Assembly (NCBI GenBank): GCA_944474755.1
Contig: OX104122.1
Coordinates: 21,353,714-21,417,713, forward strand
Source of the DNA: Limnoperna fortunei
Lineage: Eukaryota; Mollusca; Bivalvia; Mytilida; Modiolidae
DNA length: 64,000 nucleotides
Direction: 5' to 3'
The first letter of the stretch is position 1. Every line of letters begins with the position of its first letter. The notes under the pieces were generated by a model. That model ran no database searches and was not told where the DNA came from. It was given only the letters and a program-made list of their open reading frames with translations. Below, in pieces: positions 31,283-43,267 of the stretch. Both the position numbers and the translations under genes were made by a program.

Positions 31283-32275
31283 TATTTCAATTCCTATAAT
31301 GTTGGAGTTGATTCGGATATAGTTTGCCAGGATTTCTACTACGGTTACAAAAATGAAAGAGAAGCAGGGACAACCTTTTCGGATACCTCTTTGTAAATAT
31401 ACTGGAGCTGACGTCCATCCATTGTTTGTTATTACACTGCTTATGTTGCTGTATAACGTTTTTATCCAATTTATAAATGGTTCATTAAAGCAATGTCCAT
31501 CGGGTCGTTTTTTTTATATATAAGATTTAATGCACTTCGTCTTTGAGAGTTAGGAAGTTGTTGCTTATTTAAACTGAAATTATATACTTTTTCTAAAATT
31601 AGGGTTAATTCGTCAGAAAAAATCTAATCTTAAATTATTGATTGCCGTTTTTATTTCATCTATCGGGATAAGTTACTTTCCGCTGATTTTGATAAATTAC
31701 AGTTGTTTACATATTCCCTAATTTCATTTACACTTTCTAGTGTAGTTTCAGAATAAAGCTCTTTATAAAAATCTCTTTCCGTTGCCAGAATTTTCGATTG
31801 GCCTGAAATAATTTTACCATTTTTATCTTTTAGTCTAATTATGGTTTTCTTAGTTTGTCTGCTTTTTCTAATCCCAGAAAATGTTTGCTATTTTTTCCCA
31901 CTTTTCACACCATTTTTCTATGGATCTTATCTGTGCTCCTTTTGCAAGATATTCGTATTCATTTTCCAATTATATTTCTATTGTTTTTATTTTTGTTTCT
32001 AAATTTTAATTTTTACCTGAATCATGTCTTTCATATGCCAATTTTAATTCTTGTTCTAAGTTAGCAACTCTATTTCTTTTATATTTGATTTATATTTACT
32101 GTGTTGTATACTATAATTTTTTATCTCAATTTTTAGCATGTCCCATAGCAGATGAATATTTGATGGTGCTTTATTTATTTTATCAGCATATTCTCTAATC
32201 ATGATTTTTACATTATTGATATATAGGTCTTCCTTTAAGATAGAGTTATTCATCTTCCAAAAACCTGGACCTTTT

Positions 32276-32429
32276 GTTTGGGACGCTGTAGTTTGTATTA
32301 AATATCTTTAAGCACAATATTGTGTAGAAGCATGACCATATTTAGCATCCATGTTTACAGTTTCTGATTTCAGCATAAATTTTCAGTCATAAAATATTAA
32401 TCTTTGTATCGTTGCATAATCTTTTTGAA
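32276..32429. other. Spacer between retroelement fragments
   Basis: AT-rich junction sequence between the L1-like remnant and the next element; no feature recognised. Confidence 0.4.
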
Positions 32430-33480
32430 TTGGTTAGCTATCTGTTTATACCAAACGGAATACATTATAAGAAAAAAGTAAAAGAACCCCACCGAATAAC
32501 AAGAGCCGAAAGTCCAGGTACAATAACAAATCCGAACATATACAAACATGTACAACGTAAAAAACCCAAAACACAAATAGAGAAAGTGAGTAACCCAAAC
32601 CGAATAAAAAACATGTGTGCACTTATGTTCTCATGTGACGAGTAAGCAGTGCCTACCTCTAATTAGACCCCAGTCGAGTTACCCATTGTCATGTCTAGGA
32701 AAAGTCTAATCGAGGAATAGGAAAGACTACCTATGACTCAGCGAAAATATCCTACCGTATTTGAAAGATTGATTTCTTTTAACGATCAAGTAAGTCATGG
32801 TGACGACCATAGTATTAGATAAAAATATCCTAGGTTAAAAAAAAAACTTTTTAGCAGTTTAGTAGTCAACGGCAGTGAGCGGTGTAGAAAATCGGAATAC
32901 CGATCGCATTATACAGAATAACATATAAGTTGTGAAATGTACACACCATACGCTGAAGCTGCTGGAATGTTGCTATCAATTAACGGGATGTTAACATTTA
33001 GAAGGTTATAGTCATCATGTTTGTCGTAGAGTCTAGCTTGTAGTTTCCCCGAGTCTATTTTTAGAAGTAGGTCTAAGTAAGAGGCGAACCCGAATGTATT
33101 GGTGGTGTCTTTAATTTCCATCTTGCTAGGGGTGATTAAAAGCAAAAAGTCACCAAATTTTGCATTGTTGAGGGACAAAACATAACCAATATAGCGGAAT
33201 GTGAAATTACAGGTCTGGGACAGTGTCTTTTCTTTCTTCTTTAGTATGCCTTCAAAGAACTCAACCTCCTAAGGGTACAAAAAGGTTGGTAAGGATAGGA
33301 GCACAATTAGTACCCATTGGAATACCAACAGTCTGTTGAAAAAAATGTCCTTCAAACATGACATATAAGTTGTCATTTAGAAATCTAACATTTGGCATAT
33401 GTTGTCGTCAGTATATTTACTATTTGATTTAGAGTCATTGATGACGACGAAAGTTCTGTGATGGCTGATTGCCGTATCTA
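32430..33480 (-). mobile_element. Penelope-like reverse-transcriptase element, 3' part
   Basis: On the minus strand, 33280-33480 carries HHRTFVVINDSKSNSKYTDD and QQTVGIPMGTNCAP, an RT palm with the x-MGT-x-x-AP signature I associate with Penelope-like elements. After a frame break, 32909-33178 continues with KMEIKDTTNTFG, SYLDLLLKID, RLYDKHDD and PAYGVYISQL. The 3' untranslated part (32430-32830) also occurs alone at 1233-1670. The frame is broken by stops and by a 645-bp deletion at 33469 relative to the other copy. The family name is tentative; the RT identity is firm. Confidence 0.6.
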
Positions 33481-33649
33481 ATACTTAAACCACTCTAAGG
33501 CGTTTAACATAAAAACAAAGAGCAAAAGATGAAACAAACAGTGTGTGACTTAACTTGGTTAAACTACAAATATATTATTTTTTAATTTATCTTTTTTAAT
33601 TTAAAGGAAAATAAAAATTTTAAAAAGTTGACCACATATTTGTAATGAA

Positions 33650-36500
33650 AGTCACATATATAGATCTCTCAGCATAAATACACTACGAAAATGCAAGTTT
33701 GTAGAAATAGGTCTTCAACTGATTCTTGAAACATTTAAGAGATTTTTAATGCCGAATGTCTAACGGTAGACTATTCCACAGAATAGCTAAAGAATGATTA
33801 AAACTGCCTTTCGCCACCGTACGTTTTGGTACGCGCCCTAGGTGTATCCAGTCTATGGCTACCTTTCGAACATAACGTAACGTACGGGTTGTTTCTCCGA
33901 TGGTAATCAGTTCTTGTTAATACAATAATTTTACCTAAATTCAGCGGGCAGCCTTATTATAAGATCGCTGTAGCCTGTCCAAAAAAAAGAAGTTTTTGAT
34001 ACCAATAAGTAGACTGTTTCCGTTGTCTAGTCTAAATTCTACTAAAGAATTTATAAGTGTTTTGCAAGCATGTGTAGATCGCATTCGCCCAATATTACAA
34101 AGATGACAGTTACATCAATTGACGAGTGACATAACTTGCCCCATCATGATAAGATACTTATCGAATTTAACAACGAGGCTACAAGCTGAGGTAGAACTGT
34201 TTATAACTTTAAGCTTGAAAGTCGGCACATTTTCTTGATGTTTTGACGTAAAAATGACCATTTCTGTTCTGTCCTGATTCAGCTTAAGAAGATTTTTTGA
34301 CATCTAAAGGCTGATTTCATTGAAATACATTTCAAGTCTCTCGACATAATTGTTCCAGCCGTCACGCGGTTTATTACCATGTATAATTGTGATTCGTCGG
34401 CAAAATAATAATTCAAACCATGACGGAGACATATATAACTAACTGGTCGCGAAAAATGGCAATACAGTTTGGACCCAGAACAATCCTTGTGGATTTCCGA
34501 ATGGCAAATGGCAAATGGCAAGGGTCCGACTTGTCCGATCTTATAACTACACGTTGGTCTGTTGGTAAGATATTAATGTTTCCACTGTAGCAAATGTCCA
34601 ACTATTCCGTACGAGACCTCTAAGAGTTCAAGCAATACATCTAATGCCGCTGAAAGATCGAGTAATACTAACACTACTGATAATTTTGATATCGAGGGCT
34701 TCCATGATGTCGTGGTTTACTTGGAGTAATTAGGTCTCAGTTGGCCAGAATTTGACTGTAAAGAATCTCGAAGCATGTTGTCAGCGAGAATTTGGTCAAG
34801 ACGCTTTGCCACAGCTTTTTCCATGACTTTAGAAACAGGTCTATAAGTTCTGAAGTACTTCGTTGTCTAGTCCCGGGTTTTACAGCAACGATCTTACTAA
34901 GGCCTTCTAAACCTTTAGTTTATGGAACTTCGGCTTGATTGGACGATGTGTTAATAATATTGCAAATAAATGGAAACAGAACATCTATATTATTTATTAA
35001 AACATGCGTCGGAATAGAATAGAGCTCACAAGCTTTATTCGGTGACTGGCTTATAATTTCCCTTACTTCATTAACACTTGTGCTGTCTAAACATAACAAG
35101 GTATCATAAATGAATAGATTGTTTTCTATGAGCAATAGTCCTCTATTGTACGAACTTTGATGATTGAATGTGTCTCTGATGGTGGCCACTTTGCTGATGA
35201 AGAACTGTGCGAAATTGTTCGACAGCTCTGGGTTAGATGGGAAGGTGACATCCAGTTGCTTACCAATTAAATAATTCGACTGTTTGAAGATATGTTTGTG
35301 ATTATTTCCACACTCACCAATCTTCTTACAAAATAAATTCTTGAATTATTTGATACAGAAATTTGCCAGTAAATTTTTTTTTCTGATAGATATATTGATG
35401 CACTCTGAGACCCGTACGACGATAATCTCTTTCTGCTCTGCGTCTCTTGCTTTTTGACTTGTGTAATACGTCCAAGTTAGACCGCACAATCATCGTGATA
35501 AGAGGCGCATGTTTTTCGGCAGCATTGAACTATGTTGATACACATGGTCACCAACAGATGAGCTTTTCCCAGGCTGATTATCAAGAATGATGTCCTTTGA
35601 TAACTATGATTGGCTTAAAGTTTTCTATTTGCGGAAAGTTCATGGATTTTGGTTTTGCTCATGAGAATATTGCCTGAAGAGAATAGTGATCAAAAAAAGA
35701 GTCGACACGTCAATCAGATAGGTAGATTAGGAACAGTTGGTTTGTTCCTTAATATGTTAGACTCCGATCTTGTTATGAATAAGTCGAGGATGTGGTCATA
35801 ACTGTGTTGTGTAAGATTTTTGTCCTACAGTGTTAGCAAAAACCTCTCAGCATAAGTATCGTATCGTATTTGTTGTCAACATGAGAATTGAAATCAGTAG
35901 TGAAGAAGATTTCTTGTGCGGAAGTCATTATATGGTCGAAAAATGAATACCATTGCTCAAAGAATAAGCTGGTTCGAAAACCATTTAACCGCGATGACGG
36001 AGGCCTGTAAATGGCGTATAACTTAACGAATGTTATAGCATGGCTTAGTGTAAATTCCATGTGTTCGAGCTGATAGATATTTAAATTATGAGTTTCATAT
36101 TTACAGACTAATCCACATTAGTGTCTAACCACGTTGTAGAAATGATAAACAGATAGTCAACGCATTGATTGAAAGTGATTTATTGATAACCGAACCGACA
36201 ATTTACGACCGATAGAATCAGATTGCCACATGTGTTCTCACAATCTCCACTATAGAATGTAGTACTCAGTTGTGGTAGTGTGACGAGATTCGCAGTGTTA
36301 GCACCATGTTGTTTGAATATTTTTGGGGTATTGCAAGTCTAACTTGTCAGAACTGGACCAGATGATGTGATTTTTTATTTGCTCTAGTGTCTAGCCTCGT
36401 TCTCCGTAGAAATGTCCTACATATGTGAATTACCTGGCTAAGATGATTTAAAAACTTTTCGATATTTACAATTTTCAGTTTATAATCAGAGCGGCATGGA
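33650..36500 (-). mobile_element. CR1-like LINE remnant
   Basis: Minus-strand fragments in LINE order: endonuclease (TWLDTNVD near 36130, then AIYRPPSSRLNGF and ITTDFNSH-like at 35833-36060), RT start (EVREIISQSPNKACEL and IPTHVLINNIDVLFPFI at 34920-35189), the catalytic box as YYFADESQLYMV near 34400, and the C-terminal region near 33700-33850. It is shredded by stops and frameshifts. Copy 1 continues to 36.5 kb; copy 2 stops at the assembly gap. Confidence 0.65.
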
Positions 36501-36909
36501 AGCTACCATGAATGGCACTAACCTTTATATGATCACAACTATCAACGCAATTATAAAATTGTATCTATCACTTTAATATTAAAACTAAACGGTAGTTGGT
36601 TTGATTATCTTGCACATTTTAGTTTTTTAAACTTAACCTGATTTTTTTTCAAGAACAACGGGCATTTTATACATTACTGTTAATGACAAACCTACTATTC
36701 TAAGATATATTTAAGATGACCTTCTTTGATGCATTTATTTTATTAATGGTCCGTTATATTTTTTGCTTTCCAACAACACATACATGAATTTACATATTGA
36801 TATTGCGATTGTATATACATGCAATTATACCAGTAAATGTTACACATATGTAGTAACTATGAAAAAAGAACAGTTGTTGATTTTTTTTTACTTTATAAGG
36901 TTTAAAGGG
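36501..36909. other. Spacer between the two duplication copies
   Basis: AT-rich sequence left of the second copy. No gene or repeat recognised; it belongs to copy 1 only, because copy 2 is cut by the gap before this point. Confidence 0.4.
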
Positions 36910-38073
36910 TTCGAACAAACAAAACAAATACATCAATTCCTATAATGTTGGAGTTGATTCGGATATAGTTTGCCAGGATTTCTACTACGGTTACAAAAAT
37001 GAAAGAGAAGCAGGGACAACCTTGTCGGATACCTCTTTGTAAATATACTGGAGCTGACGTCCATCCATTGTTTGTTATTACACTGCTTATGTTGCTGTAT
37101 AACGTTTTTATCCAATTTATAAATGGTTCATTAAAGCAATGTCCATCGGGTCGTTTTTTTATATATAAGATTTAATGCACTTCGTCTTTGAGAGTTAGGA
37201 AGTTGTTGCTTATTTAAACTGAAATTATATACTTTTTCTAAAATTAGGGTTAATTCGTCAGAAAAAATCTAATCTTAAATTATTGATTGCCGTTTTTATT
37301 TCATCTATCGGGATAAGTTACTTTCCGCTGATTTTGATAAATTACAGTTGTTTACATATTCCCTAATTTCATTTACACTTTCTAGTGTAGTTTCAGAATA
37401 AAGCTCTTTATAAAAATCTCTTTCCGTTGCCAGAATTTTCGATTGGCCTGAAATAATTTTACCATTTTTATCTTTTAGTCTAATTATGGTTTTCTTAGTT
37501 TGTCTGCTTTTTCTAATCCCAGAAAATGTTTGCTATTTTTTCCCACTTTTCACACCATTTTTCTATGGATCTTATCTGTGCTCCTTTTGCAAGATATTCG
37601 TATTCATTTTCCAATTCTATTTCTATTGTTTTTATTTTTGTTTCTAAATTTTAATTTTTACCTGAATCATGTCTTTCATATGCCAATTTTAATTTTTGTT
37701 CTAAGTTAGCAACTCTATTTCTTTTATATTTGATTATATTTACTGTGTTGTATACTATAATTTTTTATCTCAATTTTTAGCATGTCCCATAGCAGATGAA
37801 TATTTGATGGTGCTTTATTTATTTTATCAGCATATTCTCTAATCATGATTTTTACATTATTGATATATAGGTCTTCCTTTAAGATAGAGTTATTCATCTT
37901 CCAAAAACCTGGACCTTTTGTTTGGGACGCTGTAGTTTGTATTAAATATCTTTAAGCACAATATTGTGTAGAAGCATGACCATATTTAGCATCCATGTTT
38001 ACAGTTTCTGATTTCAGCATAAATTTTCAGTCATAAAATATTAATCTTTGTATCGTTGCATAATCTTTTTGAA

Positions 38074-39170
38074 TTGGTTAGCTATCTGTTTATACCAAAC
38101 GGAATACATTATAAGAAAAAAGTAAAAGAACCCCACCGAATAACAAGAGCCGAAAGTCCAGGTACAATAACAAATCCGAACATATACAAACATGTACAAC
38201 GTAAAAAACCCAAAACACAAATAGAGAAAGTGAGTAACCCAAACCGAATAAAAAACATGTGTGCACTTATGTTCTCATGTGACGAGTAAGCAGTGCCTAC
38301 CTCTAATTAGACCCCAGTCGAGTTACCCATTGTCATGTCTAGGAAAAGTCTAATCGAGGAATAGGAAAGACTACCTATGACTCAGCGAAAATATCCTACC
38401 GTATTTGAAAGATTGATTTCTTTTAACGATCAAGTAAGTCATGGTGACGACCATAGTATTAGATAAAAATATCCTAGGTTAAAAAAAAAAACTTTTTAGC
38501 AGTTTAGTAGTCAACGGCAGTGAGCGGTGTAGAAAATCGGAATACCGATCGCATTATACAGAATAACATATAAGTTGTGAAATGTACACACCATACGCTG
38601 AAGCTGCTGGAATGTTGCTATCAATTAACGGGATGTTAACATTTAGAAGGTTATAGTCATCATGTTTGTCGTAGAGTCTAGCTTGTAGTTTCCCCGAGTC
38701 TATTTTTAGAAGTAGGTCTAAGTAAGAGGCGGACCCGAATGTATTGGTGGTGTCTTTAATTTCCATCTTGCTAGGGGTGATTAAAAGCAAAAAGTCACCA
38801 AATTTTGCATTGTTGAGGGACAAAACATAACCAATATAGCGGAATGTGAAATTACAGGTCTGGGACAGTGTCTTTTCTTTCTTCTTTAGTATGCCTTCAA
38901 AGAACTCAACCTCCTAAGGGTACAAAAAGGTTGGTAAGGATAGGAGCACAATTAGTACCCATTGGAATACCAACAGTCTGTTGAAAAAAATGTCCTTCAA
39001 ACATGACATATAAGTTGTCATTTAGAAATCTAACATTTGGCATATGTTGTCGTCAGTATATTTACTATTTGATTTAGAGTCATTGATGACGACGAAAGTT
39101 CTGTGATGGCTGATTGCCAAGTATTCATGTCGTCTCATTCCGTAATATGATAATTTTTTCTAGACAAAAT
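38074..39170 (-). pseudogene. Penelope-like RT fragment, copy 2
   Basis: Same content as 32430-33480, but the RT frame continues further upstream: the minus strand at 39119-39170 reads YYGMRRHEYL directly before the shared HHRTFVV segment. This shows that the extra 645 bp is ancestral and was deleted from copy 1. Confidence 0.6.
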
Positions 39171-39763
39171 GGAATGGTCGTTCTGATTGAAATGTTGATA
39201 CGACAACAAGTCTAGACAATGTAAAATAATGACATTATATAAAAAAACTTAAATATAATAAATTTAAATGAAAACATATTTATCAAATTAAAGTGAAATT
39301 TAAATTCGTTAGTCCACACTCTTAGATAATTTTCCAATAGCATTCATAATTGTGTTCTCGTTGGCCCGTTACTTTTAACTGTTGGTTTATTGTTTATAAT
39401 TTTTTCTTGTCTTATCTATAGGTTAAATAATGTTCGCTAGACGTTAAGTAAACATTCAATCAATTACTAAACAGATCATAACAGTTGTCAAGACAGTCCA
39501 TTTGTCAGCCTAATAAAATTAATCTACTCAAGGCAAACATCCAAGAAATACAACGAAACAAAATATACACATAAATACATCATTGCATGCTAAATTGTTT
39601 CTGTGAATAAAATTGTAATGATTGTATCACCTCTAGAACAATGGAGACAAACAATTACATTTGCCTTTAAACACTAGATGATGCAGCAACAACCCGTTAT
39701 ATCTTGCGATTATTATTTGATTAATAATAATAAATAATACTAATAAACAGTATTCTTTACGCC
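39119..39763. other. 645 bp present only in copy 2
   Basis: The bases gcc occur at both edges (39116-39118 and 39761-39763), while copy 1 has a single gcc at the junction (33471-33473). That is what a deletion through a 3-bp microhomology leaves. The first 50 bp are coding RT sequence; the remainder is AT-rich. Confidence 0.75.
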
Positions 39764-40455
39764 GTATCTAATACTTAAACCACTCTATGGCGTTTAACAT
39801 AAAAACAAAGAGCAAAAGATGAAACAAACAGTGTGTGACTTAACATGGTTAAACTACAAATATATTATTTTTTAATTTATCTTTTTTAATTTAAAGGAAA
39901 ATAAAAATTTTAAAAAGTTGACCACATATTTGTAATGAAAGTCACATATATAGATCTCTCAGCATAAATACACTACGAAAATGCAAGTTTGTAGAAATAG
40001 GTCTTCAACTGATTCTTGAAACATTTAAGAGATTTTTAATGCCGAATGTCTAACGGTAGACTATTCCACAGAATAGCTAAAGAATGATTAAAACTGCCTT
40101 TCGCCACCGTACGTTTTGGTACGCGCCCTAGGTGTATCCAGTCTATGGCTACCTTTCGAACATAACGTAACGTACGGGTTGTTTCTCCGATGGTAATCAG
40201 TTCTTGTTAATACAATAATTTTACCTAAATTCAGCGGGCAGCCTTATTATAAGATCGCTGTAGCCTGTAGAAAAAAAAGAAGTTTTTGATACCAATAAGT
40301 AGACTGTTTCCGTTGTCTAGTCTAAATTCTACTAAAGAATTTATAAGTGTTTTGCAAGCATGTGTAGATCGCATTCGCCCAATATTACAAAGATGACAGT
40401 TACATCAATTGACGAGTGACATAACTTGCCCCATCATGATAAGATACTTATCGAA

Positions 40456-40655
40456 NNNNNNNNNNNNNNNNNNNNNNNNNNNNNNNNNNNNNNNNNNNNN
40501 NNNNNNNNNNNNNNNNNNNNNNNNNNNNNNNNNNNNNNNNNNNNNNNNNNNNNNNNNNNNNNNNNNNNNNNNNNNNNNNNNNNNNNNNNNNNNNNNNNNN
40601 NNNNNNNNNNNNNNNNNNNNNNNNNNNNNNNNNNNNNNNNNNNNNNNNNNNNNNN
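40456..40655. other. Assembly gap (200 N)
   Basis: Exactly 200 unknown bases, a conventional scaffold-gap size, so the true length is unknown. The left side is duplicated retroelement sequence and the right side begins at what looks like the splice donor of a host exon. Sequence order across it should not be trusted. Confidence 0.95.
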
Positions 40656-40656
40656 C

Positions 40657-40820
40657 CTTTGACAAGAAATCCATTGCTGTAGTCACACAGAGGCTTCCGT
40701 AACTTCACATTTTTTAATACCTTGATTTGTACAATACATGGTTCATTTGACTCCAGACACACACTTAAATTTACACTCACAGTAAACACACCTTCACTGC
40801 TGAAGTCATCTATCTTGTAA
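40657..40820 (-). CDS. Module exon C5
   Basis: Acceptor gtttcag ends at 40821. The frame reads YKIDDFSSEG, VNLSVCLESNEPC and KPLCDYSNGFLVK, with the three C-part cysteines. The length of 164 nt, if the donor is at the gap edge, gives the phase-1 exit seen in every other C exon, and the last base before the N run is g, the first base of a donor. The exon is therefore probably complete although it touches the gap. Long frames running through the N run are artefacts. Confidence 0.75.
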
Positions 40821-40904
40821 CTGAAACATTAGTCAATATATAATGTAAAATGTATTGAAAAAAATTTGTTTAACCAAAATTTATGAAACTATACTGGAAG
40901 GGTT

Positions 40905-41090
40905 TTGAGTGCTCAACCCAGCACGTCCCCAAGTGGCAGATAGGGGAGGCCCTCTCATTGGGGCTGTCATGTCAACAGAAAGACTAGCCTACAAAGTGGA
41001 TCACATTTTAGGAGAATGCCATGCTCCTTGCACGCAAAAGACCCATTCTGTAGAAGCCTATAAGAATAGGCTCCTTGTGATTACTACAGA
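40905..41090 (-). repeat. Dispersed repeat, copy 3
   Basis: The minus strand contains gcgtgcaaggagcatggcat and aataggcttctacagaatgg, related to 480-600 and 26608-26723. It lies in the intron between C5 and B4. Confidence 0.45.
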
Positions 41091-41111
41091 AGTCAAAATT
41101 TTCTGCTCCTA

Positions 41112-41130
41112 CCCCCCCCCCCCCCCCCCC
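41112..41130 (+). repeat. Poly-C run
   Basis: Nineteen consecutive C. A likely site of sequencing length error and of length variation. Confidence 0.9.
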
Positions 41131-42319
41131 ATTATTCGATCCATTTACAGTGGCATTCAAAATTATCTGCCCTTTTTGTCCTATTTCTATTTGATCAATT
41201 GTTTGTTAACTTGTTCTCGTCACGAATTACTGATCACTGGATGTAAAAAAAAAACAGTCAAAATTCTATTATGTGATCTGAATTTTATCATTTTAAACTA
41301 TAATTAGTGTTATGTGTAGCCAGGCAATATTGTTAAGGACACAATGACAGGCACTGAAAAAAACAACTTCAGATTAAAATGATTTTTTCAAGTAAAATTT
41401 CTACAAAAGCAAAATAAAGCAGACAGTACAGGACTTAATCATTTAGAAACTTATCTAGTTTAATATCAGCACTTTTCACAATGAGAAAAATCATTATGTT
41501 TTTTTTCTAAATGCCAAGAAAATTCCAAATCAATTTTTCAAGATCAGTATGACCCAGAATTGTGTACCCATCTTTCGACTCAATCCACGTTTGATGCAGG
41601 TTTAAATAAACCACATGTTTCAGTCTCGAATGGGCTTTGTTGACCCTGGAATTACTTCTTTATATGTTTAAATTTAAGTTTCCTTGTAAAAAAGCATCTC
41701 ATAACTACCAAAACCGTAAAGAAGTTGATTTGAAGCATTATAATGAAATTTATGTATATTTTCAATTTCCCAAAAGAATGAAACAGGTGGACGAAAGTAA
41801 CTAAGTTGTAAACAATGTAAATGAGTCTGATGGCATTTACTCTAAAATGAAACAACCATTACACTGACTTCCAATTGTAAGACAAATAAACGATAGGAAC
41901 CTCGAGTGCACCCTCCAACAATGACCATAACTGTCATTCGAATAAATGTAACGCAATCCGGAGAGAAATTCAACTTGTTCTGTTTCTTTTACCACTCTTA
42001 TGCCTACTACTATTTATAGTAGTATTGAAACTCCAGGCCAGTATGAGTCACCATGACACAATCTTGGTACTCCAACTCCCGCAGTGTGTCCTGTGTCGTA
42101 ATTAATACTAGTTTTATTTAGATAATTAAATTAGAAATAACAATTACGTTTCGGATTTAATATTGAAGAAGCATATCTGAAGATAATATTTCACACTCCT
42201 TACAACCATGCTTTAAATGGACCAAACAAATCAATTAAAAATTACCATAACCTACAGAGCCAACAAAGCTCAAAAAATGTGTTTTATTCATTGTCAATAT
42301 ATAACAAATATGAGCTTAC
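41131..42319. other. Intron sequence, nothing recognised
   Basis: AT-rich intron between C5 and B4. No exon with module phases and no clear element was seen. Confidence 0.4.
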
Positions 42320-42566
42320 TTAATTTTTGCTATTCCAAATAATGAAAAAGTCTGTAATTTGCCAAATACAACATCTAACATTGTTATAGTTCTGTTCAGC
42401 TTCTCGATTCCTACTGTAAATCTGTTGTAACAATTGTCCAGCACCATGTAGAAATTTAAAGGCATTTTGAGCTTGGGTACATACAGACAACAATCTAGTC
42501 CTATACAGCTGTCTATTATATGGCAAGAAATGTTTGGATGAAGATTGGGAACATTTACTGAACAGC
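42320..42566 (-). CDS. Module exon B4 (B and D fused)
   Basis: 247 nt, phase 1 in and 2 out. The B part reads GCSVNVPNLHPNISC, DSCIGLDCCLYV, YMVLDNCYN and VGIEKL, giving the six-Cys pattern. Without an intron it continues into the D part as VFGKLQTFSLFGIAKIK. Acceptor taacag ends at 42567; donor gtaagc starts at 42319. The D segment that is a separate 43-nt exon in module 1 is fused here. Confidence 0.85.
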
Positions 42567-43032
42567 CTGTTAAAATTAAAAACAAAACATTTTAGAGATT
42601 GCAAAAGAATATGCAATTACTAGACAGTTTCTGTGTGGATTAAAGAACTTTATTTGTAATGATTGATGATCTATGGGATCATACGGTAATCTTTCAATTA
42701 CTAATCGTAGTAAATTTAGCCTGGACATTTTCAACAATAAGCCCAAGATATACGAGCTGTCATGCCATACAAGAAATATTCTGGATTGCTAGAAATAATT
42801 TGGATAAGGTCTAATGAGGTGATCCTTGCGTTTTATATCAATCACCTACATATGTCTAAAGAATCAGAAAACTTTATATATGTCCACTGCAGCCATTTCA
42901 TTTTAATAATTACATCATAATTATGTACTATTATGTACAAGAAAAATGCATTTTTCAATTTTGAGATAACTAATAAAAGTGTTTTAAAAATAGTTACAAA
43001 CTTAATTCTCTATCTTTATAAGTAAAAGATAC

Positions 43033-43215
43033 CTGGACTTATATTCCATCCATTATTGTCTTGAGGACTATATGGTTTAGAATTTCTGTTGCACTGAGGG
43101 TTTTTAATATAATTAAGCAGTCTAACTTCTTTCAACAGCTGTCTAAGAACAAAAGTTTCAGATATTTGCCGATCCTCTAAGCTCTGCCTATTTAGCCAAG
43201 TATTTAAAGAAAACC
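43033..43215 (-). CDS. Module exon A4
   Basis: 183 nt, phase 1 to 1. Starts GFSLNTWLNRQ and ends NPQCNRNSKPYS, NNGWNISP, the A-part pattern with one cysteine and a GW near the end. Acceptor aattcag ends at 43216; donor gtatct starts at 43032. The longest A exon of the four. Confidence 0.85.
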
Positions 43216-43267
43216 CTGAATTACAAGAAAAAATGTAATAAACAACAAATAGTTATAGTAAAAATTA

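Larger units (their letters stand above)
28105..32275 (-). mobile_element. L1-like LINE remnant, rearranged
   Basis: Minus-strand fragments of an L1/Tx1-type ORF2. An N-terminal to palm part lies at 32056-32253 (YINNVKIMIREY, LWDMLKIEIK), RT motifs near 31300-31470 (NGWTSAPVYLQ, GIRKGCPC, EILANYIRI), and ISQLAVYTTLYL at about 31080, where the YADD box should be and is degraded. The thumb/connection region is at 30542-30811 (GKIMIIKTLIIPQF, IFNYIWNGKPDK) and the C-terminal part at 29949-30545. A SINE split the RT (31135-31282) and the 3' part is tandemly duplicated (28105-29147 and 29148-30178). Many stops; dead. Confidence 0.8.
31264..34155. repeat. Near-identical large duplication, copy 1
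   Basis: From ttcgaacaaacaaaacaaat onward this matches 36910-40455. By eye I count roughly a dozen substitutions or 1-bp indels, plus one 645-bp length difference at 33469. It contains the end of the SINE, the L1-like RT part, the Penelope-like RT fragment and the start of the CR1-like LINE. Confidence 0.92.
36910..40455. repeat. Near-identical large duplication, copy 2
   Basis: Matches 31264-34155 at an offset of about 5645 bp and then 33481 onward at a larger offset, because copy 2 keeps 645 bp (39119-39763) missing from copy 1. It starts abruptly inside the SINE tail and ends at the N run. The very high identity and the adjacent gap fit an uncollapsed second haplotype; a true recent tandem duplication is the alternative. 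Confidence 0.92.

Noticed and set aside
40405..40789. Frames of 78-113 codons running through the N run
   Set aside because: They are translations of unknown bases; only the part right of 40656 is real sequence and is called as exon C5.
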